A DNA stretch of 64,000 nucleotides, taken from assembly GCA_014529385.2 (NCBI GenBank), contig CM043962.1:85868180-85932179 (forward strand), written 5' to 3'. Positions 53,829 through 64,000 of this stretch are shown here, in pieces (the first letter of the stretch is position 1; each line of letters opens with the position of its first letter). The translations under genes were made by a program, and so were the position numbers. Origin of the DNA: Adiantum capillus-veneris (Eukaryota > Streptophyta > Polypodiopsida > Polypodiales > Pteridaceae). Under the pieces are notes generated by a model, which had not been told where the DNA came from, did not search any database, and was given only the letters and a program-made list of their open reading frames with translations.

Positions 53829-54960
53829 TTGCACACGGCTCTTAGTGCACTCCCGCGTGGTAGCTGTTTAGGTGAGGATGGCTTGACTTCCAGTTTGTTC
53901 TTGGAGTACTGGGACTTGCTTGGCCCAGATCTCTGTAGTGCTTTTCATTACATCTTGCACACAAGAGAGATGCATGAGAGCATGAGTGAGGGCCTGATCT
54001 ACCTCATTCCCAAGGAGGGTGGCTCCTTGGATGAGATTCGATAGTGGCGTTCCATCACCATCCTCAACTTAGCCTACAGAATTCTTGCCAAGGCTCTGAG
54101 TTTGAGGATTCAGAGAGCCTTATGCATGGGACTCAGACAGGTTTTGTCAAGGAGCGTAGTATCCTTGACAACATCTTTACTTTTTGGGAGGCTTCTGCCC
54201 TAGCGCAGCTCCATGGTGAGGATTTGATGATTCTTCTTCTCAATTTTGAGAAGGCCTACGATAGAGTTGACTGGGACTTTCTAGAGGGCACTCTACGCAG
54301 GATGGGCTTCTCAGATGCTTGGATCAGAGGGGTGTCAGCTTTGTATAGACGGGCACACAGTCAGGTACTTTTGTGAGGAGGTAGAGGTGATCGTTTCATG
54401 CTCACACGTTCGGTCAGACAGGGCTGCCCTCTTGCCCCCTTCCTCTTTCTGTTCTATGTTGAGGCAATGAGCAGGTTTTTGGTGTTGCAGCAGGTTGGTT
54501 TACTCGGCTTAGCACTTCCTATTTTGGGAGATGAGCTATTGGACATTGAGTTTGCAGACGACTCAGCCTTGTACTTGGATGGCCAGGAGACCAACCTTCA
54601 CAGGTGTGAGCGGGCTCTAGAGACCTTCTGTTGTGCATCTGGCGCATTGATCAACTGGAGAAAGACAGTGTCTTTCTCGATTGGTAGTGCTCCTATGCCC
54701 GATTGGATGCCAGGTGAGGGTTTCAAATGGATTCCCCTATGGACCGCATTTCGGTACTTGGGCTGTGCTCCCCTCCTCCTGTCTATTAGGAGGAAGTTGT
54801 TACATTGGAGCTCCACACGACTTTCTCTAGCAGACAGAGTTGTAGTGGCCAACAGGTGTTGTTGGCTACTATGTGGTACATCACTTCTTGCTGGATTTTC
54901 TCGAGTTCTTGTATCAGCCAGGTAGAGAGGCTGATCAGGAACTTCCTTTGGTTAGGGCGT
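53829..54960 (+). pseudogene. LINE reverse transcriptase (H2)
   Basis: The frames hold CLGEDGLTSSLFLEYWDLLG, EGLIYLIPKEGG, ILNLAYRILAKALSLRIQ (shifted) and TGFVKERSILDNIFTFWEA. They also hold LNFEKAYDRVDWDFL (first catalytic Asp block; FEKAYDRVDW), TRSVRQGCPLAPFLF and LDIEFADDSALYLDG (the FADD box). Stops or shifts at 54044, 54376 and ~54770 make it non-functional. RT of this class copies the RNA at the nicked target. Confidence 0.82.
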
Positions 54961-56019
54961 GACACTCAGATAGCCCGGGACAAAGTGGCTTGGCAAGTCA
55001 TCACTCTTCCTTGTTCTCAGGGAGGGCTTGGGATCATAGACCCAGCACGGCAGAGCAAAGCCCTTCTTGAGAAGTTCATCGTTAGAGAACTTCTTCCAGG
55101 TGAGGATCCTTGGAAGGAGTTCTTGCTACAACGGCTTTGTGCTAGGGTGCCTCAGGCTGGAGGCCCCTGTAGACGTTTGACCAGATGTCACAGAGATGCG
55201 CAGAGTTGGTTTGATCAGGAGACTTGAGGATCGCTTCGCTGTGAGTTTGCTTCGACCTTGGGAGCATTTGCGACGAGGCCTGGAGCAGCGTCAACCTACT
55301 TGCACGGAGGAGCGCCTGAGACAGCCCCTTGTTTGGAACCCCATGGTTAGCACTCAAAGAGGCCACTTAGTTGGTAGTCGGCCTCATGTTTCCTGGGGTC
55401 CCATGGCAATGGGGCCAACACGCTCTTTAGGTGGCTGGTTATAGTATTTAGGTTTGTCAGAGGAGTTGCAGGGCTTTCAGCCTACAGGGCATGAGAGGGG
55501 TGCAGAGCATGTGCCATGACATCTCAGAGGTAGTACCATCTGAGCGGCTCACACCTCTAGAGCTAGTAGTGCCCCGCTGGATGGGAGCCTTCACGTGATT
55601 GGAGGTTCTCATCTCAGTTCTGGCTTGCTTAGAGACTGTACCCTCCCTGTTTTTCGAGTTACAGGGTGAGGGACGCTTACAGTGATTTGCAGTAGAGGCC
55701 CCGCAGGTGGTAGAGTGTTGTTTTCAGAGGATCTGAGTGGTGGGCATCTGTGGGAGGACTTGTGTCATCGATCATAACCCAACAGCTCTTGAGACTAGAC
55801 ATTGGAGACTGTGGGCTTGGGAGAGTTGTCCACTAGCACGAGTATAGTGGGATCCTGAAGAGTGGCATTGAAGGGACCCTTTCTCTTCTGCAGACCACCT
55901 TGGTGTCCCTTTCTTTCAGTTACTGTTTGACTGGGACGTCACATACTGGCAGCACAGAGAGAGGCTCGCCCTGCTGCTGCAGCACCTCATTGGCAGGAGG
56001 AGGGTCTCACAACTGATTC

Positions 56020-56327
56020 TTGGTAGCTTTTTGGGAGAGGTTTTGGGACTCCAAACAGCCGAGGCAAGTGACTTTGTTTCAGTGTGGCTGGTCGCACACA
56101 GGGCTACAGCAGTTAGGAGTTGGCTTGTACATAGTGGTCTCTCAACTGCATGTGCAGCTTGTGACCATCTTGTGGAGAGTCGGCGTCACTATCTTTGGGA
56201 CTGTCCTTTGGCACAGCAGGTGTGGCTCCCTGTTCTTCGGCTGATGCCTGCTCTTTCCACGGCTCAGCAGTACACTTGGGGGGGCAACTGCTTGGTCCAC
56301 TCTCACGGGCCCGGCACTTTAGTTTGA
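56020..56327 (+). pseudogene. LINE C-terminal zf-RVT-like domain (H2)
   Basis: In frame from 56031: FVSVWLVAHRATAVRSWLVH and CAACDHLVESRRHYLWDC, then PLAQQVW. The C-x2-C...H...C spacing matches the zinc domain that ends many plant LINE ORF2 proteins. The region from 54960 to 56020 is connection sequence with stops. Confidence 0.65.
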
Positions 56328-56884
56328 GCTATCTTCCACCAGCAGGATGATAGTGAAGCAGGGGGGGTGACCTACACTCCAGCCTGCCACCACAGAGCTT
56401 ACTCCACAGGAGTGGTCCAGTGAGAGAGAGGAGTGTTGGGAGCTCATCAGTGGCATGACACTCTGGTTCATTTGGCGGGCCTGTTGCTTCCGCATCTTTG
56501 AGGCTCGCCCTGTACCACCAATAGAGACTGTTCACGATCTTTAGCTAGAGCTCATTCACACTCTCAGAGGACATCTCGAGAGACTCCAAGGCAGCTCCAA
56601 CTGCATGCGGGAGCGCAGAGAGGCTTTCCTTCGACTCTAGTGTCCTGGGCCTTTTTTCACCATGGTCCAGGGTATACTCAAATGGCACTAATGTCCACCT
56701 ATGTGGCTTTTCCCTCCTCTCATCTCTTGATTTAGCCTCATTATACATATGCTGTTTTTTCATTGGGAGAGTCTCCCCATCATGGTTGTTGTAGCCCTCT
56801 CTTGAAGAGGTGATTGTAGCCCTATGGGCAGTTTCATTAACTAATAGAAGGATCTTTTTCTCGAAAAAAACAACAACAATGTAG

Positions 56885-57360
56885 CCACTTCTCATGGTTC
56901 TTCAGTGGTGGAAAATCACCAATTCCTAATGCTTCCACTAGGAACACCTCATCTGGGAATTTTGGTGAAAAGGAAAAAAGAAGATGCGTTGCCATTATTT
57001 CAAAGCTAGGCCAAGAAGAAAGAGTGTAGAATCTTCTATGAAAGGAGATTGTGATGTTGATCTCGATGCAGAGTGGGCATTTAGTGCAAAATGCACTTAT
57101 GATCCTTCTGTCCATGATGCATGTACGTCCTTTGCTGCAGATTCTCAAGTGTGGTACTTTAATAGTGGTGCTACAAAACACATTACATCACATCGTGACT
57201 TGTTTACCTTTCTCGAGGCTGTTCTCATGGGAAAACAGTTACTTCTTCCAACAATGCCTCTTATCCGGTCCAAGGAGTTGGAAAGATTGTGATGACTATT
57301 TCAAATGGTAGTTCTTTCACACTTGTTGATGCACTTTGTGTACCTGCGATTAAAAAAAAA
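56885..57360 (+). pseudogene. Copia gag end and protease (element N)
   Basis: The zinc knuckle is decayed (RCHYFKARPRRKS where CxxCxxxGHxxxxC is expected). From 57140 comes VWYFNSGATKHITSHRDLFT, the copia protease site, but with NSGA instead of DSGA: the catalytic Asp is lost. A stop follows near 57290. Confidence 0.78.
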
Positions 57361-57519
57361 CCTTTTGTCTTTATCTGCACTAGCTAGACTTGGTCTTGTG
57401 AAATTTGTGGATGAGAGATGTACAATTCATTCTCAATGTTGGTGATGAAATTGTTACATCTGGTATTTTGTACCATGGGTTGTATAAGCTCACTTTGTAT
57501 GACAAGTGTGGGTAGAATT

Positions 57520-58560
57520 TTGCAAATGTAGTTGTGGATTCAAAGCCTATTTCAGATGCAAAACTTTGGCATGCACATTTTGGGCATCTAAATTTTGCCA
57601 ATTTGCTACATCTACAGAAATTTGATATGGTTGCTTCTCTTGCCACCTCTTGAAGCACCTTTGAAGCATGTTTGTGAAGGATGTATTTTGGGTAAAATGT
57701 AGCGTTCAAAGTTTCCAAAGGATAGTCCACTAAGGGCTACATGCAGATTTTAACGTGTGCAAAGTGATGTTTGTGGGCCTATGCAAACTCCGCCCTTAGG
57801 CAATTACCTCATGACTTTCATTGATGATTACTCCGGGCATGCATGGGTATTTCCGCTTGAAGATAAGTCCAAAGTGTTCTTGTGCTTCAAGAAAATTTTG
57901 GCTATGGCTGAAAATGTCTCTAAATGTACTATGGGCATGTATGTCTCATGAGTTTAATGCATTTATAGCTAGTCGTGGGATAAAACACCACTGTGCAATG
58001 CCATATACACCTCAGAAAAATGGTGTTGCTAAAAGGAAAAATGGGTTGCTTACAAAGATGGCACAATGTATGGTCAAGAGTCAAGCTTTGTCACATTCAT
58101 TTTAGCTTGAGGCCATCATGTGTGCTACTTATGTACTTAATAGGTGTCCTACAAAAGCTTTGCAATCTATGACTCCTTATGAAGCATGGCATGATAAGAA
58201 GCCATCTATTGATCACATGCACGTTTTTGGTTGCTGATAAGGTTGTTAAATGCATTTTTGTTGGTTACGGTACTGAAAGCAAGGGTTACAGGTTATACCA
58301 TCCACCAACAAAATGTATCTTGGTTTCACGAGATGTTGCGTTTGTGGAAGACTTTATTCAGCCTTTGTTATTATGTACTCGAGAGAATAATGTAAGATCA
58401 CATGACATTTATGACATTTTGTTTCCTCTTTTTATTGGTGGAAACTTGAATGTAAATTTGAATGAGGCAAATGTACAGCCTATGGGGGTTTCTGAAAATG
58501 CTACGAATCATCAGCTCAACAGATTTATGCATAGTCCAAGGTCTAAGCATTAGCGGGATG
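57520..58560 (+). pseudogene. Copia integrase, with RT deletion after it (element N)
   Basis: LWHAHFGHLNFANLLHLQK is the zinc-binding part (GAG-pre-integrase). CDVCGPMQTPPLGNYLMTFI with DDYSGHAWVFPLEDKSKVF has the first catalytic Asp, and HCAMPYTPQKNGVAKRKNG is the conserved third block (TPQxNGVAERK, with Glu changed to Lys). Several stops. After VQPMGVSENATNHQ the sequence passes straight to LNRFMHSPRSKH, so the RT palm and fingers are deleted. Confidence 0.78.
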
Positions 58561-59103
58561 TTGAGAGGATCTTTCGCTACTTAAGTGGCACTTTACATCT
58601 TGGGTGATTTTATCCGAAGGGAGATCATTGCTACCAGATTTACATGTTTTTTTAGACTCAAATTAGGTTGGTTGTTATGACACACGAGTATCCATGATTG
58701 GTTTTTTTTTCATGCTCGGTAGTTCATGCATATCATGTTTGAGCAAGAAGCAACCTACTGTGGCCACTTCCAGTTGTGAGGCTGAGTACAGGGCAGTCTT
58801 CATAGCTACGGTTGAGTGTGTATGGTTCAGATGCCTTATTGCTAATTTAGGTGTTGTACAGGACACTGCCAACATCATCTACACTGACACTGAGAGCGCA
58901 GTGGCATTTGCAAGGAACCCGATTTTTCATCCTTGCACAAATCACATTGAGGTGCATTACCACTATGTCAAAGAGATACTCTAGATAAGAGAGGCTTATG
59001 TGCCGACACAAGACAACCTTGCACAACTTTTCACAAAGGCATTGCCTTTTGAGAAGTTGGAAGCTTTTTGCAAAGCTTTGGGCTTACTCCCCTTGGTGGA
59101 TTG
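58561..59103 (+). pseudogene. Copia RNase H (element N)
   Basis: Frame 58694-58984 holds SSCISCLSKKQPTVATSSC, EAEYRAVFIATVECVWFR and NPIFHPCTNHIEVHYHYVKE, the copia RNase H signature. After one stop the end is QLFTKALPFEKLEAFCKALG, matching the TKxL terminus of copia polyproteins. The first acidic position (DSDWAG-like) is decayed. Confidence 0.8.
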
Positions 59104-59170
59104 ATCATGTCCTTTGGGCATGGCACATCCCTTTACACTAGGTGCCAGCCCTCATTCACTGCATCACTCC

Positions 59171-59181
59171 CAAGGGGGATT
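59171..59181 (+). promoter_or_regulatory. Polypurine tract, copia N
   Basis: CAAGGGGGATT directly before the 3' LTR. Confidence 0.7.
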
Positions 59182-59408
59182 TGTTACCATACTTATGTGG
59201 TAGTGACGTGTGTGAACACACTTAGGACTACCAGAGCATTTTTTCCCTCACTAGGAGTCCCCCCCCCCCCATGCATTGCATATACGCCTGTCATTCTAGG
59301 GTTAACTTATCTTTAATTGTGCACTAAGAAATACACTCTCTATCGTGTTCCTTGAGCTTCTTCATCTTCTCCAAGTTGTATGTGTTTCCCTGAAACCCTA
59401 TTCCAACA
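59182..59408 (+). repeat. 3' LTR of copia N (227 bp)
   Basis: Same length as the 5' copy. Contains a C run near 59256-59268 that the 5' copy lacks, offset by other indels. Followed by CAAAG. Confidence 0.92.
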
Positions 59409-59413
59409 CAAAG

Positions 59414-59850
59414 AAACTAAAAGAGTTGTTGCGATATTGTAATATGAACTTTTTTTTTTTCATTTAGCATTTGTTTGATGTGATTATCAAGTGCATCTAA
59501 GTATAGATTGCACCAAGTGTGTGAGCATGCCAATCCCATTGGCATTCCATTTGCTTGCCTATAGATTTCTTGTTGATTTTGTATATGGATGTTATTTATT
59601 AGCGAAATGTTGAGATGCATGGTCTCAACCTCGTCTTTTGAGATCCCTATTTTGTATTTATGGTTGGTTCATATGCCTTCCTGGCATTTCCTAAGAAAGT
59701 TCTTAAAGGATATGAATTTGCCATGAGAAGAATTAAATGCATCGTGTTCAAATGGTTCATGATGTGGATTTTTGTTTTATGAAGAATATTCTCATGACAT
59801 TTCTTAATGTCCCCAGACATTGACATAGAAGCATGTTGAGGCATGCTTAG
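59414..59850 (-). pseudogene. Penelope-like RT, N-terminal half (element P)
   Basis: The minus strand reads IGISKDEVETMHLNISLINN, then IYRQANGMPMGLACSHTWCN and LYLDALDNHIKQML. The motif QxNGxPMGxxxS...NLYLD is the RT block before the catalytic DD box. It stops at the copia insertion and continues at 50453. Upstream, 59844-59647 is open but not recognised. Confidence 0.6.
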
Positions 59851-61331
59851 GAAACATTCCTATATGGACTCTACAACATTCCATGATCATATGTGGAGGT
59901 TGTTGGGTATTCTAGCTTTACTATTTAATGCAGAGATACAAGACTTTAAAATACAAGTTAGAAAAAGGGAATTTCTAAATAGCGACACGTATCTTCACTT
60001 GTAATCCATCTATAGACCTTCTTGTGAGCTTTATATGCAAAAGTTAGGTAGGGTAGAGGTAGGGATTTTTGGCAATGATATAAATTAAGTACTCGGTTGA
60101 TTTTATAGAGTATGTCCTCTACATCCTCACTACAAGTACTTGGTTAATTTTACTGAGTATGTCTTTTGCATTCTCACTACAAGTACTTGGTTGATTTACA
60201 AAGTCTATCCTCTGCATTCTCACTACAATTCTCAAAGTCCTCCCCTAATGGCCTGCTATGAGTTTGTTCACAAATGAACTTCTTATAGATAAAAGTAGGG
60301 TTATTAGGTGCCTTGTCAACACATTGGGAACCTTTCATTGAGTAGTGTAATTGCTTTGCTAAGGGAGTACCTAAAAGACTGCTTCTATGGTAGTTGCATC
60401 ATGAAGTAAGCATAAAAAAAATTCCCAAAAAAGTGTTGGGACGGATCCTTATGAATTGCTAATCTATAATTCTCATTACTTCTAAGCTTAATTCTTCAAA
60501 AGCTTCCTATGTAGGGGCTTGGGATTCAGTATGACTCAAGCCCTTACCTATTAAATTTTTGTAGATGATGAATTAATACAACCCAAGGAGATTGCACTTC
60601 TCACTCTTCCAACCTGCACCACCACGATCTAGTAGCGGCATGATTGAGATGGAGCTCTTTATCCACCAAAAGGCTGCTATGTTGCATGGAGGACACAACC
60701 ATGAGGAAAGGGGCACCAAACTTGCTAGAGGACATAACCATTCCCATCAAGGATTCACTAAGGCATTAACCCTACAAAGAGCCCCAAATATACCCTTCAA
60801 CCCTTATGCATGGCATTCGGCTGGCCCTGCAAACTCTATTAGCAGCTGACCAATGCCTAATCAAAACACCAACACACTTAATTTTTTTAGTCATCTGGGT
60901 AACCCTAAGAACCCACTCATAGAGCTAGACAAGCTTTTAATCCGAGCTGCATCCCCAATGCTAAATCTCTCTTATATCAACAAACTATTATGCAAGTGCT
61001 GAAGGATGAAGTTGGTCAGGCCTAGTTACCTAGAGAGAAAAGGATGTAAGTGAAGCAATTGTCATTTAAGTTACCAGAATTCTATAATGGATCTATAGTC
61101 AATAAAAGATTTTTTTTTCTCTATTCTTTTTTGGTTGAGCCTCACCATGTCTAAAGCATGGCAGGATTGCTTTTTTGCTTCTTCTTTTTTTGCAATTCCC
61201 CCACACAGCTACTCATATGTAATCAAAAACATGTGTTTTGTAAGGAGTATGTACCATACTTATGTTCTCCTAACAACCCAAGATATGATGAGTTTTTTGT
61301 CACATTGTCTATGTGTATGTGTAGGAGACCA
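59851..61331. other. Upstream part of element P, no gene recognised
   Basis: It holds a three-unit ~50-bp tandem repeat at 60087-60235. A 85-codon plus frame (60592-60849) with His-rich GGHNHEERG has no recognised homologue and is probably chance. If P is one element, this is its N-terminal or leader part. Confidence 0.45.
60087..60235. repeat. ~50-bp tandem repeat, three units
   Basis: Units of the form AAGTACTTGGTTGATTTTA, then GAGTATGTCCTCTGCATTCT and CACTAC, starting near 60087, 60134 and 60180. Confidence 0.8.
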
Positions 61332-62075
61332 TTGGACAAGAAAATATATTAACAAGGGGATGAGAATAATATAGAGATGAATAAATCTCACCATTGTTTC
61401 ATTTAACATTAGATGCCATAGGATGACAACCAAAGTAGGTGCTAGTATGTGAATATATAAGCAAGACTAGATTCTAAATTGTTCAAGCATTCCATACAGG
61501 GCAAGAAAGATCCCTCCTACCTACCACCATTACACCACAACAAACAAGAAGCGTTAGCTTGAAAGATATGAAAGGCAGGCTTCAATAGGATATTTTCCAC
61601 GTGTTATTGATTCTCACACTATGTGGAAAGCAAAAAAATCTTAGAAATGACCTGAGTGTGTTGCTCCATGGCAAGCCACATGGATGCATTGTAAGAGCCA
61701 AATAGCTTCATTATGAGTTTGCTTGCTCTCACATCCTTTGCTCGAACTCTTAAACAATAGTGCTACACCTTTGCCAGGTTTTGGAAGATAAGCTCTATAC
61801 TTGCCATCCTTGCTTTCTTGCAGGGGTAGGTGGGTTCGAGAGGGAAGCTTCTTTAAGTATTTGCATGGGCAATTCTCCCATCATGGTATATGGGTGGCTC
61901 GTAAGGTTTTGGAGCTTCCAAGGATTTTGGGAGATCTTATTTTTATGATGGAATTTCTATGGGCATCCTTTCCTAGTTATGAGGTCACTAAGGGATAATA
62001 TCCCATGTGTAGAAATTTTAAGAGTTTTTACTCTAAACTATAGAGTGACCCTTACCTAAGCGTTGGCTCCCATAT
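61332..62075. repeat. Right ~0.73-kb direct repeat (possible Penelope terminal repeat)
   Basis: Direct copy of 49227-49945 with moderate divergence and small indels. Both contain CACCATTGTTTCATT, GATGCCATAGGAT and CTAAACTATA/CTAAATTATA near the end. Confidence 0.8.
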
Positions 62076-63753
62076 AAGCTACTAGTTTATAGAGACAACT
62101 CATTGTTCAAATTATTTTATCCAACTATGGAAAGAGAAAAAGGCCAAATTAAGAGAAGCCACAAAAGAAATATTTTTTTTATTAACAAGCAGGTACAAAC
62201 CAATAGCAAGTATTAAGAGATCAAAGATGCACTTTTTCTTCAAATTTCGTATCCACCTATTCATACAAAAGGCAAGATTAGGGGCCTATTATCTACCATC
62301 ATTAAAAAAACACCAATGACATGAGTTAGTTTGAAGAAAATAGGTGTCTCACATACTACAGATGTCCACCAATTTCACACATAGATAGTAATAGATGAAG
62401 GGATCACTTGAGTAGGGACTTCCATGTGAGCTTTTAAAGTGGAGAAGGTATAAGGGCCAAGCAACTTCTCCGAAAGATTGCTAAGATGTGTCTCCACTCA
62501 CTATTCTTAAATAGTAAGGCTCCTCTTTAGCAAGCTCTTTAAACACTAGATTGGTAATGGGACACTTTTGTGTCTTCAAACACTTTACGTCCTCTTAACT
62601 CAGTGACTTCCTAGAATTATTTAGAGAGATTAAAATTGATTTTTGAAGTCTTTTATATCCACAAATTTGTCTTATGAGCTGAAAAAAAACTTGGCATTCT
62701 TTTGGGCTATAGATTCCACATTCAATTTTGTGCTTGCAAAGGAGTTTTCAACCTAAACTATATCAAAAAATGTGTGCTATTTTTGCCAATATTTCTTAAT
62801 ATTAGCAAAAGAACATCCTAAAAATCATCTTAGTTAGCTTTACAGTGCTATAAGACTTGCAATAGTAGTCTTTAACGTGTTTGCATGCTTCAAGTAATAG
62901 GATATGTTTGTATTTCAAGCTATGGCCTATTTATGAAAAAGTGGTTGTATTGATTTATTGACAAATTTTGTACTTTGGTGAAATTTTTAGCATCTTAGAT
63001 GCAATATAAACACAACTTTGATGAAGCATATGGATTCCGTATCATATAAAATTTCTTTTTTTGAGTTTTGGGACACCTAATACCCCATAGAGTGAACAAT
63101 GCAATGTTGAGGTTATATGTTGCTTTCAATAGAATCAAGATCATTTGGGACACAGATACATCTAATTTAGTATTGCCTACTTGATAGGGGGAACATGGTA
63201 AATGTGTAACTTATGTAAAAATTTCATTAGAATTCTTCAACTTGGCCATGTGTTGATAGCTTTTCAAGGAAATATAAAGACCACATTATGTAAGCCATTT
63301 TTTTCATGCATGCGGTTTTAGTACTTCATACTTGTCTACAATAAATTTTTTGAAATATTTCACACTTTCTATTGGTATTCCTAATGGCTTTAAAAAAATT
63401 AAAATGTATATCAAAAAGGACGTTGAGATGTGTTTTAACAAGTCTTTTAAATTTCTGCCTTCATGTGTCTTTTCATTTCTTCAACTCACCCTTCACTTAT
63501 GCACTTAAGATGTTTTGAAAGCATTTTGATTTTTTCTAGAGTGGGGGGCTGATTGTGACATCAAAAGGTATTTCTAATGGCTTTTAAAAAAAATAAAGGT
63601 ATTTCTACTTCAAAGATTCTTTAAAAAACAACAAAAACAATGCACTAGTCTATAGCATGTAGCAACGGGTGCAATGGCGACGCACGTAGATTTGCAACAG
63701 TATTGGTTGGACGTGAGAAGGACGGATATGGACGTGAGAAGGACGGATACAAC

Positions 63754-63796
<43 letters not shown>

Positions 63797-64000
63797 ACTT
63801 TAAAGAAAAAAACACACTAAAGGAAAAATGAAGCAGAAGAGAAACACAAATGTACCAATGTGATGTCGACCACCTCTTTATATGGACACAAAAGGTCTTT
63901 TGACTTTCCACCTTTGTATGTCTTTTGACTTTCTAACTTCATGTGTCGTTTCATTTCCTAAACTCACCCTTCACTTACACACTTAAGATGTTTTGAAATA
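62076..64000. other. AT-rich stretch, no gene recognised
   Basis: No convincing frame. A ~80-bp direct repeat (63447-63525 and 63917-64000, both with CTCACCCTTCACTTA and CTTAAGATGTTTTGAAA) may be part of a short LTR element that leaves the window; a G-rich GAGTGGGGGGCTGA precedes TGTGACATC at 63555. A 20-bp duplication GGACGTGAGAAGGACGGATA (63709-63748) and a GA run (63757-63794) follow. Confidence 0.5.

Larger units (their letters stand above)
51752..56873 (+). mobile_element. LINE H2, 5.1 kb, TSD CAACAATGTAG
   Basis: Flanked by CAACAATGTAG at 51741-51751 and 56874-56884 (11 bp). It ends in an A-rich tail TCGAAAAAAACAA just before the second copy, so it was inserted by target-primed reverse transcription in plus orientation. 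It contains ORF1, a remnant of the endonuclease, RT and a C-terminal zinc motif. Poly-C tracts at 51800-51816 and 52944-52975. Confidence 0.93.
50454..59408 (+). mobile_element. Element N: Ty1/copia, TSD CAAAG, carries LINE H2
   Basis: The 227-bp LTRs (50454-50680, 59182-59408) start TGTTACCATACTTATGTGG-like and end CCTATTTCCAACA. CAAAG flanks both ends (50449-50453, 59409-59413). Inside are a primer-binding site, gag, protease, integrase and RNase H in copia order (integrase before RT). The RT domain is almost completely deleted near 58510. LINE H2 sits in gag. Defective. Confidence 0.95.

Noticed and set aside
60592-60849. His-rich 85-codon frame as a host gene
   Set aside because: No recognised domain, no supporting context, and it sits in the presumed element P.

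Overview
The window looks like a repeat-rich intergenic stretch of a large land-plant genome. The evidence is Ty3/gypsy elements with an integrase C-terminal chromodomain, primer-binding sites complementary to initiator tRNA-Met (TGGTATCAGAGC), a Ty1/copia element of the usual plant layout, and plant-type LINEs (DUF4283-like plus zinc-knuckle ORF1, zf-RVT-like C-terminus). A fern or another large-genome lineage is plausible, but the sequence does not decide it. I found no host gene. Almost everything recognisable is a transposable element (TE), usually broken and nested.

Left block (1-17348). Element A (minus, Ty3/gypsy) has its 5' LTR at 4488-5952 and an integrase-chromodomain frame that stays open to the window edge. 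A interrupts the 3' part of element B (minus, 5953-14031). B also carries a solo LTR of A's family in the opposite orientation (11192-12667, target-site duplication (TSD) GATTT) and an ~800-bp segment holding direct repeats inside its 5' LTR. B lies against the 3' tail and LTR of element G (plus, to 15607). G's LTR truncates a minus-strand copia remnant (15608-15905). Next comes an internally deleted LINE, H1 (15908-17348).

Middle block (17349-44079). Element J (plus, LTR plus broken gag), LTR fragment K (minus), a Penelope-like reverse transcriptase (RT) fragment L (minus), and element E (plus, 5'-truncated gypsy whose pol contains a misplaced gag segment and whose LTR holds a 154-bp TC run). 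Then comes a stack of insertions. Element D (minus gypsy, 25614-41475) sits in the left LTR of the non-autonomous element M (41476-44079). Element C (minus, large non-autonomous LTR element, TSD GATAG) sits in D. Element F (plus gypsy, TSD TCTTC, two 701-bp LTRs) sits in C, inside a repeat-coding reading frame.

Right block (44080-64000). About 5 kb without a recognisable gene holds a tRNA-like SINE head, a degenerate ~125-bp tandem repeat and microsatellites. A Penelope-like element P (minus) follows, flanked by ~0.73-kb direct repeats. It is split by copia element N (50454-59408, TSD CAAAG), which is itself split by LINE H2 (51752-56873, TSD CAACAATGTAG). The last ~2 kb is AT-rich with no recognised gene.

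The parts do not form a pathway. They record layered transposition, and target-site duplications give the order of events in several places. The most unusual items are element C with its Asp/His-rich repeat frame, a short LTR module shared by ten otherwise divergent LTRs, arrays of TGACGTGGCA motifs in U3 regions, and the Penelope-like sequences.
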